A stretch of 64,000 nucleotides of DNA from Leptodontidium sp. MPI-SDFR-AT-0119 (Eukaryota; Ascomycota; Leotiomycetes; Helotiales; Leptodontidiaceae). Numbering within the stretch: the stretch's first letter is position 1; each line of letters begins with the position of its first letter. A model generated the notes under the pieces. The model searched no databases. It worked only from the letters and a program-made list of their open reading frames with translations, and had not been told where the DNA came from. The stretch is from the NCBI GenBank assembly GCA_020726505.1, contig JAHLEZ010000005.1, positions 620,001 through 684,000 on the forward strand, read 5' to 3'. The position numbers and the translations under genes were made by a program. This document shows positions 20,161 to 30,038 of the stretch, one piece after another.

Positions 20161-23100
20161 TCAGGTGGACGTGGCAATTGGGTTGTGTCCACTAGTCTCC
20201 ATAACGCGATTTGTAAGGGCAACAACGCCTGAGAGTCTTTTGAGGATAGGATCAGTGCCTGTGCTCTGACTGATGTGCATGAAGAGGTGCTCAATGCGCG
20301 AAACATAGATCCCCATGATCTTCGGGATGAGTTCGAGAACTTGCTCGTCCTAAAATAAAAAAAAATGATTAGCACGGATATTCAAGGGGCGAGACAGTGA
20401 GTGAGCTTACCAAAGTGCCGGAAGAGACCAAAGCCTGGAAAGTCAAAATAACCGTCTCCAACCAAACAAGTCGCTGCGAGAGGAGCTCATCGCCAAGCTC
20501 CATGCTGATTGTAGCGCCGAGGGAAAGAAGCAAGAGCGGGCTTAGATCTTGGACGAAATCCGGATTGAACTGAATGAAGTATCTTCTGAAGAACTTCTGC
20601 TCTTGTTGAGTCTGAAGCCATTGGATGACAGCGAATTCGTATTGGCCAGCGCCCATCGCTGCCTTGATTTTCACAAGCATGATATTGTACTCCTTCTCAA
20701 GTCTTGCCTCTTCATCGGTTGGTCCCTGGGCAGCGGATGGACTGGAAATCGATGCTCGGTTAGTGCCGACACTTCCTTCACCTTGCTGGCTTGCAGCTTG
20801 TTGAGTTGCACCCTGCTGGCTTGATCCTTGTTGGCTTGATCCTTGTTGGCTCGTTGCTTGCTGGGCAAGCTGACGTCTGTCATCCGCAGCTTGTTCTTGG
20901 ACCTTCAAGAACTGAGCTTGAAAATGTGTTTGAGCCTCGGCCATCGAAGAGATTGTATGAGTCAAACCAGTAACCAACTGCGTCAACTGTTCAATCTTGA
21001 TGGTGTCTGCACGTCGCTGGTGCTCCATTGCATTAAGCTGCTCCGCTGTCTGGCGATGAATCTCAGTGGCGATTCTCTGAGTTGATTGAGCAACAAGATT
21101 GTGGAACGACGGAGTAACAACAGTCTGGACGAGGACAGCAAAATGCTCTTCGACGCGGAACGCAACGCTCTTTGCAAGAGACTCTGACATCAGCTTCAAG
21201 AGTTGAGGCTGTTGTAGAGCTCGTCCAACGGCATCTGGAAGGTTCTTCTGGAGCTCCTTGGGAAGGTTCTGGGCCAGGTGAGCATTGAGAGTAGAGCCGA
21301 GTTGTTCCTTGACAGCCTTTTGAGACAGCTCAGTCAAAGCTGGGATGACGGATTTCTCGAGGCCCTCGCTGACCTTCCGACTAAGAGTGGTTTCCATATT
21401 ATCGGCCAGAGTGCTAGAGACCAGACGGAGCATGGCATCCTGCTTTGCTTCTCCAACAGCAGCTTGAGTTCGCCTATCATCCTTGAGCTCGTTGTAGAGA
21501 GAGCCAAGAGAGTCGCTGAAAAGCTTCTTGACTTCCGAGGAGAGTCGAGCCTCGATATTCTTGAGGGATGCTTCGCTGAAGTCTTGGGGAGCACCTATAG
21601 TACCACTTGATTCGGCAGTAGTATTGGTAGTCGACTTAGAGAGCGCACCATTTCTGGCATGCGACGAAGGGTCAAGGACAATGGTCTTGGAGGACTGGCC
21701 AACTTGACCGGCGTCAGCGGAAGATTCGGCTGTGGCCTTTCTTCTCTTCTTTCTCTCAGCCTTCTCGGTGTTGGCAGGGGTTAAACCACCATTCGTACCA
21801 TGTTCCTTCTTGTCGGATTTGGCCTCAGCCTTTGCTGCAGAAGATGATGACTCTCCTTGGTGCGCCTTCTTTGGACTGTCCTTGATGGAGACTTCCTTCG
21901 GTGTGGGACGGGGAACAATTCGAGTTGGGAGTGTGGTCTGAGGAGCAGGCTCGTGGACTTCTGCGGCGGGAGACGGAGCAATATCCTTCAGAGTTTCGAT
22001 GGAGATAGCGCCGGTTGGCAAGGCTTCCACCGCATGGATAACCTTATTGTCAGAAGTCCATCCAAGATCCGCCTGCTTGATGTTAAGGCAAGTGACACCC
22101 TTCGAGTGCATGGCGTAGAGCTCAAACAGTGTTGAAGGATTGCTGCCGTTGGTCGCCGAATTTGGTGTTTGTAGAATATCAAGACTTCGGAGTGAGCCCT
22201 TGTTGGCAAAGGAGTACTCGCGCATGCCACTGATGACTGCAGTAGACTCTGGCTTGGGAATAGACGAGTCACTTGCAACAAGCTTCTCGATGTATTCAGC
22301 CTGAGTGATGGTCTTTGAGAGATTGTACTTTGGCGCCGACAGATGGAGGAAGTAGATGGAGTTTCGGGTTGGGTGGCCGACAACAATCATTCCTGTGGCA
22401 GCATGATACAGAACACTGCAGACGGCATCAGACTCCTTGCTGTGAGGAAGATGGATCTCCTGAACAGGTTTTCCAAGAGCTAGATCCCACAACTGAAGAG
22501 TGTGATTCTGCTTCATTCCAACAATAAGGTATCTCAGTGCACCACCTCGTTGATATGGTCGAAGCTTATCAACAAACAGGACCGAAGTTGGCCATGATTT
22601 TTCATTTGCTGGGGTAGTAGTGAATGTGACCAAAGGATCCTTGATCTCAATTTGTTGTGTACGAGATGGATGACTGGCAATGTCGACGGAGGTAAGGCTG
22701 CGAACGTCCCAGAATTTGACTCTTCCTGCCTTATCAAGAGAAACAATGATAGTGTCATCTTCACTGAAAGTAAAGTCCTTGCCAGCCTTTCCAGTATTAA
22801 CCTTCAGGGAGTGCTTGCTCAGATACTTATCCGTGTCAACAATGCGATCCTTTCCATGTTTCAGGAGAGATTGCTTGGTGATGACGGATGGCCAGATGAC
22901 GTGGATGAATTTTCCGCGACCAACAGCGAAGAAATCGGGGTGTCCTGAACTCTTTCTGGCTCTGGTCTTTAGGACGCCTCCAGGAGATTCGGTATCCGAA
23001 GACTGGATGGGAGGAAGGGCAAAACCATACATCTCCGGGTTGCTCTCCTCGAGGTGATCGCCATCACCATCCTTGACAAGTGCCCAGTAAACTGTGCCGC

Positions 23101-24952
23101 TGATGCCAGTGCCGATGATCGATTCATTTTGGTCGGCCGATGACGAGGAAGTTAGAACGCTGAAGATGCGATCGTGTGTCTCGGTGAAGAGTCTAGCATC
23201 CTTTCCGTCATCCTGTCTAATGATTCGAACTCCACCATTCTTGGACATGCCGTAGACGATGAAATTGTTCGAGGCAGTGACGAGGGTTCTATCAATCTGA
23301 TCAAACTCCTTCTTCAGGCGAGCAATATCCATAACAGCCTCGTCGCGGAAGGTTGGTCGCGTCTCGTCCAATTCCTTGATAGTAATCGAATACCAAGGCT
23401 TCATTGGGAAGTTGAACACCTTGACAATGTTTTCCTCCTCCTTGCTTGGGCTATCCTCAGCATCCGCACTCTCCCAGCTATCAGCAATGTGTCCATGAGC
23501 GGTCTCATCGATGATGTCCTTCACTTCCTCAGCCAGGGGGGTTGGTAGGCTATCAAGTGCACCGCTGTTCTCAGCCTTGTCCAGCTCCTGTTTGGTTGAA
23601 GAAGCTGCCTGCTGGGCAGAAGCCTCGAATTCCTTCTCGGTTGTTGCTGCGAGTAGGTCTCTGAGATCTCTCTCAATTGCCGCGTGGCTCTCTGCAGTTT
23701 CAGCACGAGAGATAGCTTCCTGGACCTGCTTATCTGCCTGACCACCGACTTCGCTAAGTGCGTCATGAACGCTCTCCTTGTCATCAGATGCACCGATGCC
23801 AATCAAAGCTTCAACTTTGGTACGTCCGTCGGGAAGAGGTGTGGGTGGAGAAGAGGAGCTTTGAGACGAAGGAACCGCCTTTCGCTTGGTGTGAGCTGAC
23901 TCTGTCTTCCGCTTGCTCTCCACAGGTTCTTGACGCTTCAAAATCTGAATCTTGGGGCCGGCTGCAGGAGCAGAACCAGTGGATTCAATCTTTGGGGTGC
24001 GGTTTCGTGGAGACGATGCACTGAGCTGATCAAAGGGATTGACATAGGTGAAAAGACCCTGCGCCTTTTGAACAGGCTCTCGAGTGTTCTCCTTTCCGAA
24101 TGATGGCAAGCCTTCGGTAGCAGCTGAGCCCATCATACTATTTTGAAGATTGGCAGTCTCGTAATCCTGGGCAAGCTCATCATCATCCTCTTGAGAAGTG
24201 GCCTTGCTCGGGGGAGTCATGACCTTGGCAGGCTTCAATTGTGGGGTTTGGCTGGACTGAGCAGGCTTCGGCTGATTGAGGAGAGCGAGGAGATATGCTT
24301 GAGTATCCGGCGGTGCAGGGCCGAATGAGGATTGGTGCGGCTGCATAGTAGGTGTGAATTGTGGGCTTGCATGCTGAGCAGGTCTTGATTGAGCAGAACC
24401 CATAAGAGCCGCAAGCAAATCGGAACCACCACGGCCATGGCTCGCTGCGCTGCCTGGACTTTGCAGTTCAGGACTGGCGTATGTAGAAGAGACCTCGCGG
24501 GATGGAGGAAGTGGTGTGCCAATGGGGGCTGGCTGACTTGAAGAACTACCAGAAGCCTGGCTGAACTTCAGCAGATTGAGGAGGCTCGAGGTGCGGTCAG
24601 CGTTTGAAGGCGCGCCAGCAGGAGCAGGAACACGCTGGTGAGGGGTATCGACGGGACTGATGACTGCAGATGAATGGTGAGGTTGCGGACCGACGACTGG
24701 AGGTGTTGGAAGAGGCGAAGAAACCGAAGGTGGTTGGTAGGCCTGCTGCTGGTGGGCAAGCCCAGGCTGGCCGAAGTAATTACCGCTGTTGTTGCCATAG
24801 TAGCTGTAGCTAGGTTCCAATTGAGGCTGAGCAGGTTGAAGAGGCCTACTGCTCTGAGGATTCTGAGAGCGAAGAGAAGCCAGAAGAGCATCCAAGCCAG
24901 GAGCCTCACCGGCGCCAGCAGGATATCCAGACATGGCGGAAAGTGAGCGCAC
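20161..24952 (-). CDS. Edc4/Pdc1-like mRNA decapping scaffold with WD40 domain
   Basis: Two exons (20411-24952, 20161-20349; donor GTAAGC, acceptor TTTTAG) give 1,576 residues. The next ATG, at 24934 (MSGYPAGAG), may be the true start. Residues 1-240 are Gln/Pro/Ser-rich, with short helical SLL-type motifs (DALLASLRSQ, SSLLNLLKFS) that could bind partners. A WD40-like region covers about 510-930 (FSEDDTIIVSLDKAGRVKFWDV is one blade end). A Lys/Ser-rich linker follows, then a long helical C-terminal domain (about 1140-1576). Gln-Gln-Gly-Ser repeats lie before its last part. This order matches Edc4/Ge-1 and fission yeast Pdc1, which gather Dcp2 and other decay factors in P-bodies. The 3' exon encodes the end of the final helical bundle. 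Confidence 0.8.
20780..20872. repeat. coding tandem repeat, SQQG(S/A) units inside the Edc4-like gene
   Basis: Fifteen-base units (tgctggcttg-, tccttgttggcttga-type) repeat about six times and encode SQQGS/TQQA blocks in the linker before the terminal helical domain. Such arrays tend to vary in length between strains. Confidence 0.75.
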
Positions 24953-25583
24953 CGTAGCGGCGCAAATGGAAGATTTAGATCAATCAAAATCGATGGATAG
25001 GGTGTTGATTGGAAGGGAATATTTGTGAACAGAACTGGAATGAAGAGCGGCAGATCTTGCAGAGGAGCAAAGAATGCCGTCGATTGCGGGAGCAGTTGTG
25101 TTGTGAAGGGAAAGAGAGGAAGAGAGTGAAGGTGGAGAGGTTGAAGTTGAAGAGGCAGAGAGCTTCGCGATCGATATCGAGCTTAGGCCATTTTCCGTAA
25201 GGCTAAGACTAGTGGAAGGCTAATTGGACCGTGCGCGACGCTGATTGGCTGGATTCTTTTGGCAGCCCAACGACGAGATCTGGGGACGATGATGATGGCC
25301 ATTGGAATTGTATGTATCACGAAAAAAATCACTTTTGCCACGAGATTCTACAGTGGTGACACGGCTGGCTCGCTATCGAACTCGCCCGCCGCCGATTCTC
25401 TGCCTTTGACAGCTCCGTATCACCTCGTCGCGGCACCGTACATTGGCTCTCGGAGTTAGCGCCGAACGGTTTGTTCCTAGAAACCAGTAGCACGAGAGCC
25501 TCGCTTGCTTCATTCCACCACCTCCTCCTGATGACAACATAAGCTGGAACAGCAGTTCAGTGTGTCCGCAAGAAATAGAGAAG
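24953..25583. promoter_or_regulatory. divergent promoter region
   Basis: The region lies between the minus-strand Edc4-like gene and the plus-strand membrane-protein gene. No coding frame of its own is convincing. The segment at 25000-25200 is purine-rich. Confidence 0.45.
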
Positions 25584-26095
25584 ATGTTCTGCTTGAGAAG
25601 GTCTGTTTGATTCCCTGTGGCGGTGCTGGTGGCCCCTTTGCTAACGTCTGTTCCAGTTGGCTTCCCCTCCTCTTCATACCGACGAATGCCTCGCCGATAT
25701 TCATCTTCCTCTTCTTCCTCTGCACATACTTCCTGAACCGGCCATGCGTCTACTGCTCGTTTCTCCTCCTCATCCTCTTCGCCTCGTCGTGTCACTGGTC
25801 TGACCACTGCTTCTTCGACTTCAGCAGCAACTGGTTTGAGCCCAGGCAGTCATCCGCCCTACCCGCCGAGTTGGTGAACTCCACCCTTTCCAACCAGACC
25901 ATGGACCAACTCTCGATGTATGTGGGAGCATTCAACAACACTGCGGTCGCATTAGCTGGGACTGCACTGGAGGAGGCAAAGCGCCAGCTTGCATTGCGTA
26001 CCGAATGGACCGGTATTGGGGTGGAATGGCTCCGGAGTCTTCTGGGCCGGAGGGAATGGAGATTGCCATGCGTAGATGTATACATAAGGTTATGA
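25584..26095 (+). CDS. small membrane or secreted protein, unknown function
   Basis: A 17-base first exon (25584-25600) joins exon 2 (25657-26095) in frame. The intron ends with GCTAAC followed by TTCCAG. The result is 151 residues. Residues 5-60 are strongly hydrophobic (SWLPLLFIPTNASPIFIFLF and more), forming one or two membrane segments rich in Phe, Leu and Cys. The soluble part after WFEPR contains several Asn glycosylation sequons (NSTL, NQTM, NNTA). An amphipathic helix with ALEEAKRQLALRTEW follows. The sequons suggest the C-terminal part faces the ER lumen or the outside. The family is not recognised, but the clean splice and even composition argue for a real gene. Confidence 0.6.
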
Positions 26096-26672
26096 GATGG
26101 TTGTGGAATGAGATAAAAGAGCTTATGGGTTACGGCTCTTTTCGTTCTGGATGGCGTTATACTATGGTGGGTGGGAGGATGGATGCATAACGGGCTGGGT
26201 GGAATTGGAGCACTTTCTTCCTTTTTGGAATACTGCCTGCATAAGTGGCGTTTACAACTCGGTCAGGTTGGGGAAGCTTCACTTTTAACAGTAGAATATT
26301 ATCCCAGAGCACAATTGTTCAAGTCGTGGGCTTTTCTTTTGTTTAGATTACAGAGGCGTGTCCGAAGCTAGGTCTATGACATGGCAAGTAGTCTGCCCAG
26401 CTGCCAGCTCTTCATCTTCACTGCACAATCTTTTTTCACGGACCTCTAGACATACTGGGAATGCCTCACCGTCTTTTTCTTCCATCATCCCAGCCCGTTT
26501 CGTTCTGCCGTTGTACAAGGCACACCCAGCACAGCCCAAATGGTTCAGCCAATCAAGGCAAATATCTTCAGCCTCACTCATCCAACCTCGACCAGCCCAC
26601 AGATAACATATCCAAGTCCCATAAACGTTTACTCGCTCCAAAACAGACTCCAAATCTTATCCACTCCCAAAG
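26096..26672. other. intergenic, presumed promoter of the next gene
   Basis: No gene was recognised. The C-rich stretch at 26460-26670 is likely the leader of the gene that starts at 26673. Confidence 0.5.
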
Positions 26673-28064
26673 ATGGCCTCTCCAACCCAAGTCGAACCAC
26701 TTCCACCACCCGAGACCGAGTCTCCACGTCTTTCCTCTATCAACCAGCTCAGCGTTACGGGCCAAGAAGTCCAAAATGCTCCGAAGAAGACGAACGAAAC
26801 CCAGGAAAGACGAGTAGAGAGCGGCTATACGAGGCGTCCTTATGTTCCGAAGCCAGTGGTCGTCGTGGAACCTGTGGAACCCGTCGTGGAGCACTCTGAG
26901 CTTCGAGAGGTAGCTGCGCATGTTCGGAGGAGAGATGACAACAAAGTTACAGCCTTGCCACCTCCTTTGAGCAAGAAGGGTGCTTTGTCGAAGACAAGTG
27001 GCAGCGGCATTGGGGGAGGGGGGAAAGATGAAGGAGAACTGGGTCCTGGCAAACCCAATGATGACGGAGGAGATGACGGTGATGGTGATGATTACGACGA
27101 GGCTGGAGGTGCTGGATCAGTCATCGAACAGGAAAGCGATACCGATGATGAATACCAAAGCGCGTCCGAAGAGCAGTGGCCAGATGACACATGGAATGAC
27201 GATCCTGCTCTTGTTCGTGATATCGTCCCAACATCGCAGAAGGATATCAGCAGCGCAATCGATGCACTAAAAATGTTTCTAGCTCTCAAGAAGAAGAACT
27301 TCGAAGCCGTAAAAACAATAGAGAGAGATCTAGAATCTCGTCGGGATGACCTTCTAATGATGGACGACGCATCCATATTTGAGGCGATAGCAAGTGCAAA
27401 GGCAGACTTAGCAACACTACACCGCACTCTGCTAGAGAACGATGACACAGTAACGCAAGAGGAGATACGGATAGATTTAGAGAAAATCGCTTCACGGACA
27501 GATCAATTGCCAAAACACTTCCATGAAAGAAAAGATAACCTGAGGAAAGCGTTCGTACAACAGGCCATTGCTGAGGAAATGACTTCGGGGACAGCCGCAA
27601 GCGAAGGAGCGGTGGTAAAGATGGCTTGTACCTGGAATGATCGCCGAAGTTATCGTTTGAGCAAGCGATTAAACCTCGATGGTCCCAAGGACGGGCCCCT
27701 TTTCTTCATGAGTTATGCCCTCTTTGCGTATATGCGCAGTGTGTGGCGGGTTCGGTGGGATTTCCAGAATCTCCAGCATTCACATCATGATCCTATTGTA
27801 CTGTTAGGTCTATTTTGGGCTTCTTGTGTTTCTATTAGTGAAAGAGAATTACGCAACGCTGGCTGGGTTTTCCGATATCCTGGCGTCTGGAGACCTGCAG
27901 ACTTAAATTTGAAAGAAGATGGACAATATGTGTATATCCCAGAGCTCCCAAGCGAGTATGTCGGAAGTCTTACCATCGAAGAAAAGCAGTGGGCGCAGAG
28001 AGATGCTGCCGATGATTCATTGCAGGGAACTGAGGGGAATGACACTACTACTCCTTCTGTGTGA
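26673..28064 (+). CDS. acidic, helical protein of unknown function, 463 aa
   Basis: A single exon. Residues 1-120 are Pro/Val-rich and disordered, including a PVVVVEPVEPVVEH stretch. Residues 125-175 are Gly/Asp-rich and strongly acidic (DDGGDDGDGDDYDEAGG). Residues 185-305 form a helical, probably coiled-coil domain (MFLALKKKNFEAVKTIERDL). Residues 320-445 look globular, with Trp-rich stretches (SVWRVRWDFQNL, AGWVFRYPGVWRPADL). No catalytic motif, signal peptide or clear membrane segment is seen. The protein may be a cytosolic or nuclear adaptor. The family is not recognised. Confidence 0.75.
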   Translation: MASPTQVEPLPPPETESPRLSSINQLSVTGQEVQNAPKKTNETQERRVESGYTRRPYVPKPVVVVEPVEPVVEHSELREVAAHVRRRDDNKVTALPPPLSKKGALSKTSGSGIGGGGKDEGELGPGKPNDDGGDDGDGDDYDEAGGAGSVIEQESDTDDEYQSASEEQWPDDTWNDDPALVRDIVPTSQKDISSAIDALKMFLALKKKNFEAVKTIERDLESRRDDLLMMDDASIFEAIASAKADLATLHRTLLENDDTVTQEEIRIDLEKIASRTDQLPKHFHERKDNLRKAFVQQAIAEEMTSGTAASEGAVVKMACTWNDRRSYRLSKRLNLDGPKDGPLFFMSYALFAYMRSVWRVRWDFQNLQHSHHDPIVLLGLFWASCVSISERELRNAGWVFRYPGVWRPADLNLKEDGQYVYIPELPSEYVGSLTIEEKQWAQRDAADDSLQGTEGNDTTTPSV

Positions 28065-28537
28065 TTCTACGGAATTTCTATTGGCGTCTATTACAATCAT
28101 GCTTTTAGGTGTTGTGGCGCTTAGTGCTTGAGGTTCTTCCACCGAAATATCATTTATTCTATTATCTTAAGCCGATCACGAACACACCTTATTGATCACA
28201 CCTTCCCCTAAACCAGAATTCGGATTTTATTGTCAGGTCTCTTGGTCTCTACCAAGTCTTTGTACCCATACAGAATATCAGCTCAACAATGAGACAAAAG
28301 AAACATCTAAGGATCTCTTTTTAACAATGCCTTTCTTTCTTATCAAATATCACAAAGAGACAACTTCTCTTATAAACGGCGAGTTTTCTCTTCTACCCTA
28401 CCTGAAATTACAATCTGCTTATAGCCGTTTCACTAAGGATAAAATGTAGAACGCTTCATTTGCAAACAGAAGTTCTTCCATCTAAACGCTTGCCAAATTT
28501 CAATTTCAAAGAATTGCAACAACCAACCTCGAACATT
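28065..28537. other. intergenic, no gene seen
   Basis: AT-rich flank of the small zinc-finger gene. Only a random 85-codon frame is present. Confidence 0.5.
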
Positions 28538-29102
28538 ATGGATGATAAAACTCCAGGAAAGGCCTGCAGCCGTGACAATGACCAGTACCAGGCTATGCAG
28601 CCGCAACCTCAATATGATCAGCAGCCCCAAGAAGGGGAAAGACCAACCATACCGGAGCTTGATGACTTCTTTGGACCTGCACCAGGTTCTGGAAGCTTGC
28701 AGAACTCTCTTCTGAACCATTCATGTATTACGTCATCACAGGTGACGACGGGGGGGACATGCTTCAAAGGGACATTCAAAAGGACTGGTACCATTCCAAC
28801 CCACAATTCCACCAGGCGAACCAATCTTCTCAGGTCAGATGCCAGGTTATTGCGATGTGCCTTGCGAAGGGTGTCAACTCAAATTCTCTAGCCGGACATC
28901 AACGGCGATGCACCGCAGGCAGTTTCACAATCCAGACGATGAGTTTGTATGTCCTCTACCATTTTGCAACTGCCGGTTCAAGCAGCTGAAGTACCTAGAT
29001 GTTCACATCAAAGGCCACCGGGGAACGTATCGTTGTTCTGTCTGTAATGAGTACTTCATGAGCCCTTTCAAACTTAGAAACCACAAATTGCGTCACCGTT
29101 AG
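28538..29102 (+). CDS. small C2H2-type zinc-finger protein (copy 4)
   Basis: Exon 1 (28538-28685) encodes a Gln/Pro-rich start. An inferred 97-base intron (28686-28782, GTTCTG...AAAAG) joins exon 2 (28783-29102) in frame and gives 155 residues. The junction then reads PAPG-LVPFQPTIPPGE. The donor and acceptor are weak, so the splice could be wrong. Exon 2 holds three fingers: CEGC-x12-H-x4-H, a second built on CPLPFC...H-x3-H, and CSVC-x12-H-x3-H. It is followed 400 bases later by another small C2H2 gene in the same direction. It resembles the other short C2H2 proteins of the window in design rather than in sequence. Confidence 0.65.
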
Positions 29103-29510
29103 GAAAAGTTTCCGCTCAGTAGTAGTCTTGATCATGCGCTTACTATCATTCTCACAACTCTCTTCAATACAAAAGAAAGGACATTCTAAACATCTCAGCT
29201 GACAATATTTTCAGATTCGCCGCCAATCTGTATTACCATTCCTTATCAATATATTTTGCGCCAAGAAGCAAATTTTAAAGCCCCATGTGATAAATTCGTG
29301 TCCTGAGAGATAGTGGATAAGGGAGACGTATTGTTTTGAACCTGTCTGTGAACTGATTTGTTGTTCGAACTGTGTTTTGGCGCAACGGCCATCTGAGCTG
29401 AGATTAGAACAAGAAGTTATATATTTATATTTAAAGATTTTGAACCCCCATATTTCGCCATACCCTCACAACAATCTACCCATCCAGACAAACCTCCACC
29501 AACTACAATC
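29103..29510. other. spacer between two small zinc-finger genes
   Basis: AT-rich, with no coding frame. TTGTTGTTCGAAC at about 29360 recalls the CTTGTTCGACA units upstream of the genes near 8.7 and 10.3 kb. The match may be chance. Confidence 0.4.
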
Positions 29511-30038
29511 ATGGATTCTTCAATGGCATCAGCACCTCCCCGCACTCCACTGCCTAGCTCCCCTCTAATATGCGGAGCCTGCAATGCTCGGTTCACCTCA
29601 GTGGCAGATAAGAAGTTCCACCTAGCAAACACGCCCTGCAAGAGAGCGCGCAACTGGAAGTGCCCACACTGCAACAGTTCCTTCCATGGGCCGCAAAAGA
29701 AATTGAAGGACCACATTAGAGAAGTACACGCAAGGTTCAACTGTCCATGTTGCAACCACTCATTTGCGAAGGCCTCCAAACGAGACAAACATTGGCGTAA
29801 GCATCATGTTGTTGGGCAGTGTCACATCTGCGGTGAGTCTTTTGTGGTGAAGGAGGAGTTCGATACTCATATGTTAACGCATGGAATTGTGAACTGTGAG
29901 GCTAACTCCGTTGACCAACACCCACAAAATAAGCCTCAGCATGAGAATAGGGAAATTAAAGATCCAGATGAAACTGAGGATGAAGATGAAACTGAAGATG
30001 AGGAAGAACCTGAGGAGATAGAGGTTTTAAGGATATAA
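29511..30038 (+). CDS. small C2H2-type zinc-finger protein (copy 5), four fingers
   Basis: A single exon of 175 residues. The first 20 residues are Ser/Pro-rich. Four fingers follow in close succession: CGAC...H-x4-C (C2HC), CPHC...H-x4-H, CPCC...H-x4-H and CHIC...H-x3-H. The last 45 residues are very acidic with a repeated DETEDED unit. Fingers at the start and an acidic tail are the reverse of copy 1, where an acidic part precedes the fingers. Four tandem fingers make DNA or RNA binding plausible. The acidic tail could act in activation or protein contact (inference). Confidence 0.8.
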   Translation: MDSSMASAPPRTPLPSSPLICGACNARFTSVADKKFHLANTPCKRARNWKCPHCNSSFHGPQKKLKDHIREVHARFNCPCCNHSFAKASKRDKHWRKHHVVGQCHICGESFVVKEEFDTHMLTHGIVNCEANSVDQHPQNKPQHENREIKDPDETEDEDETEDEEEPEEIEVLRI

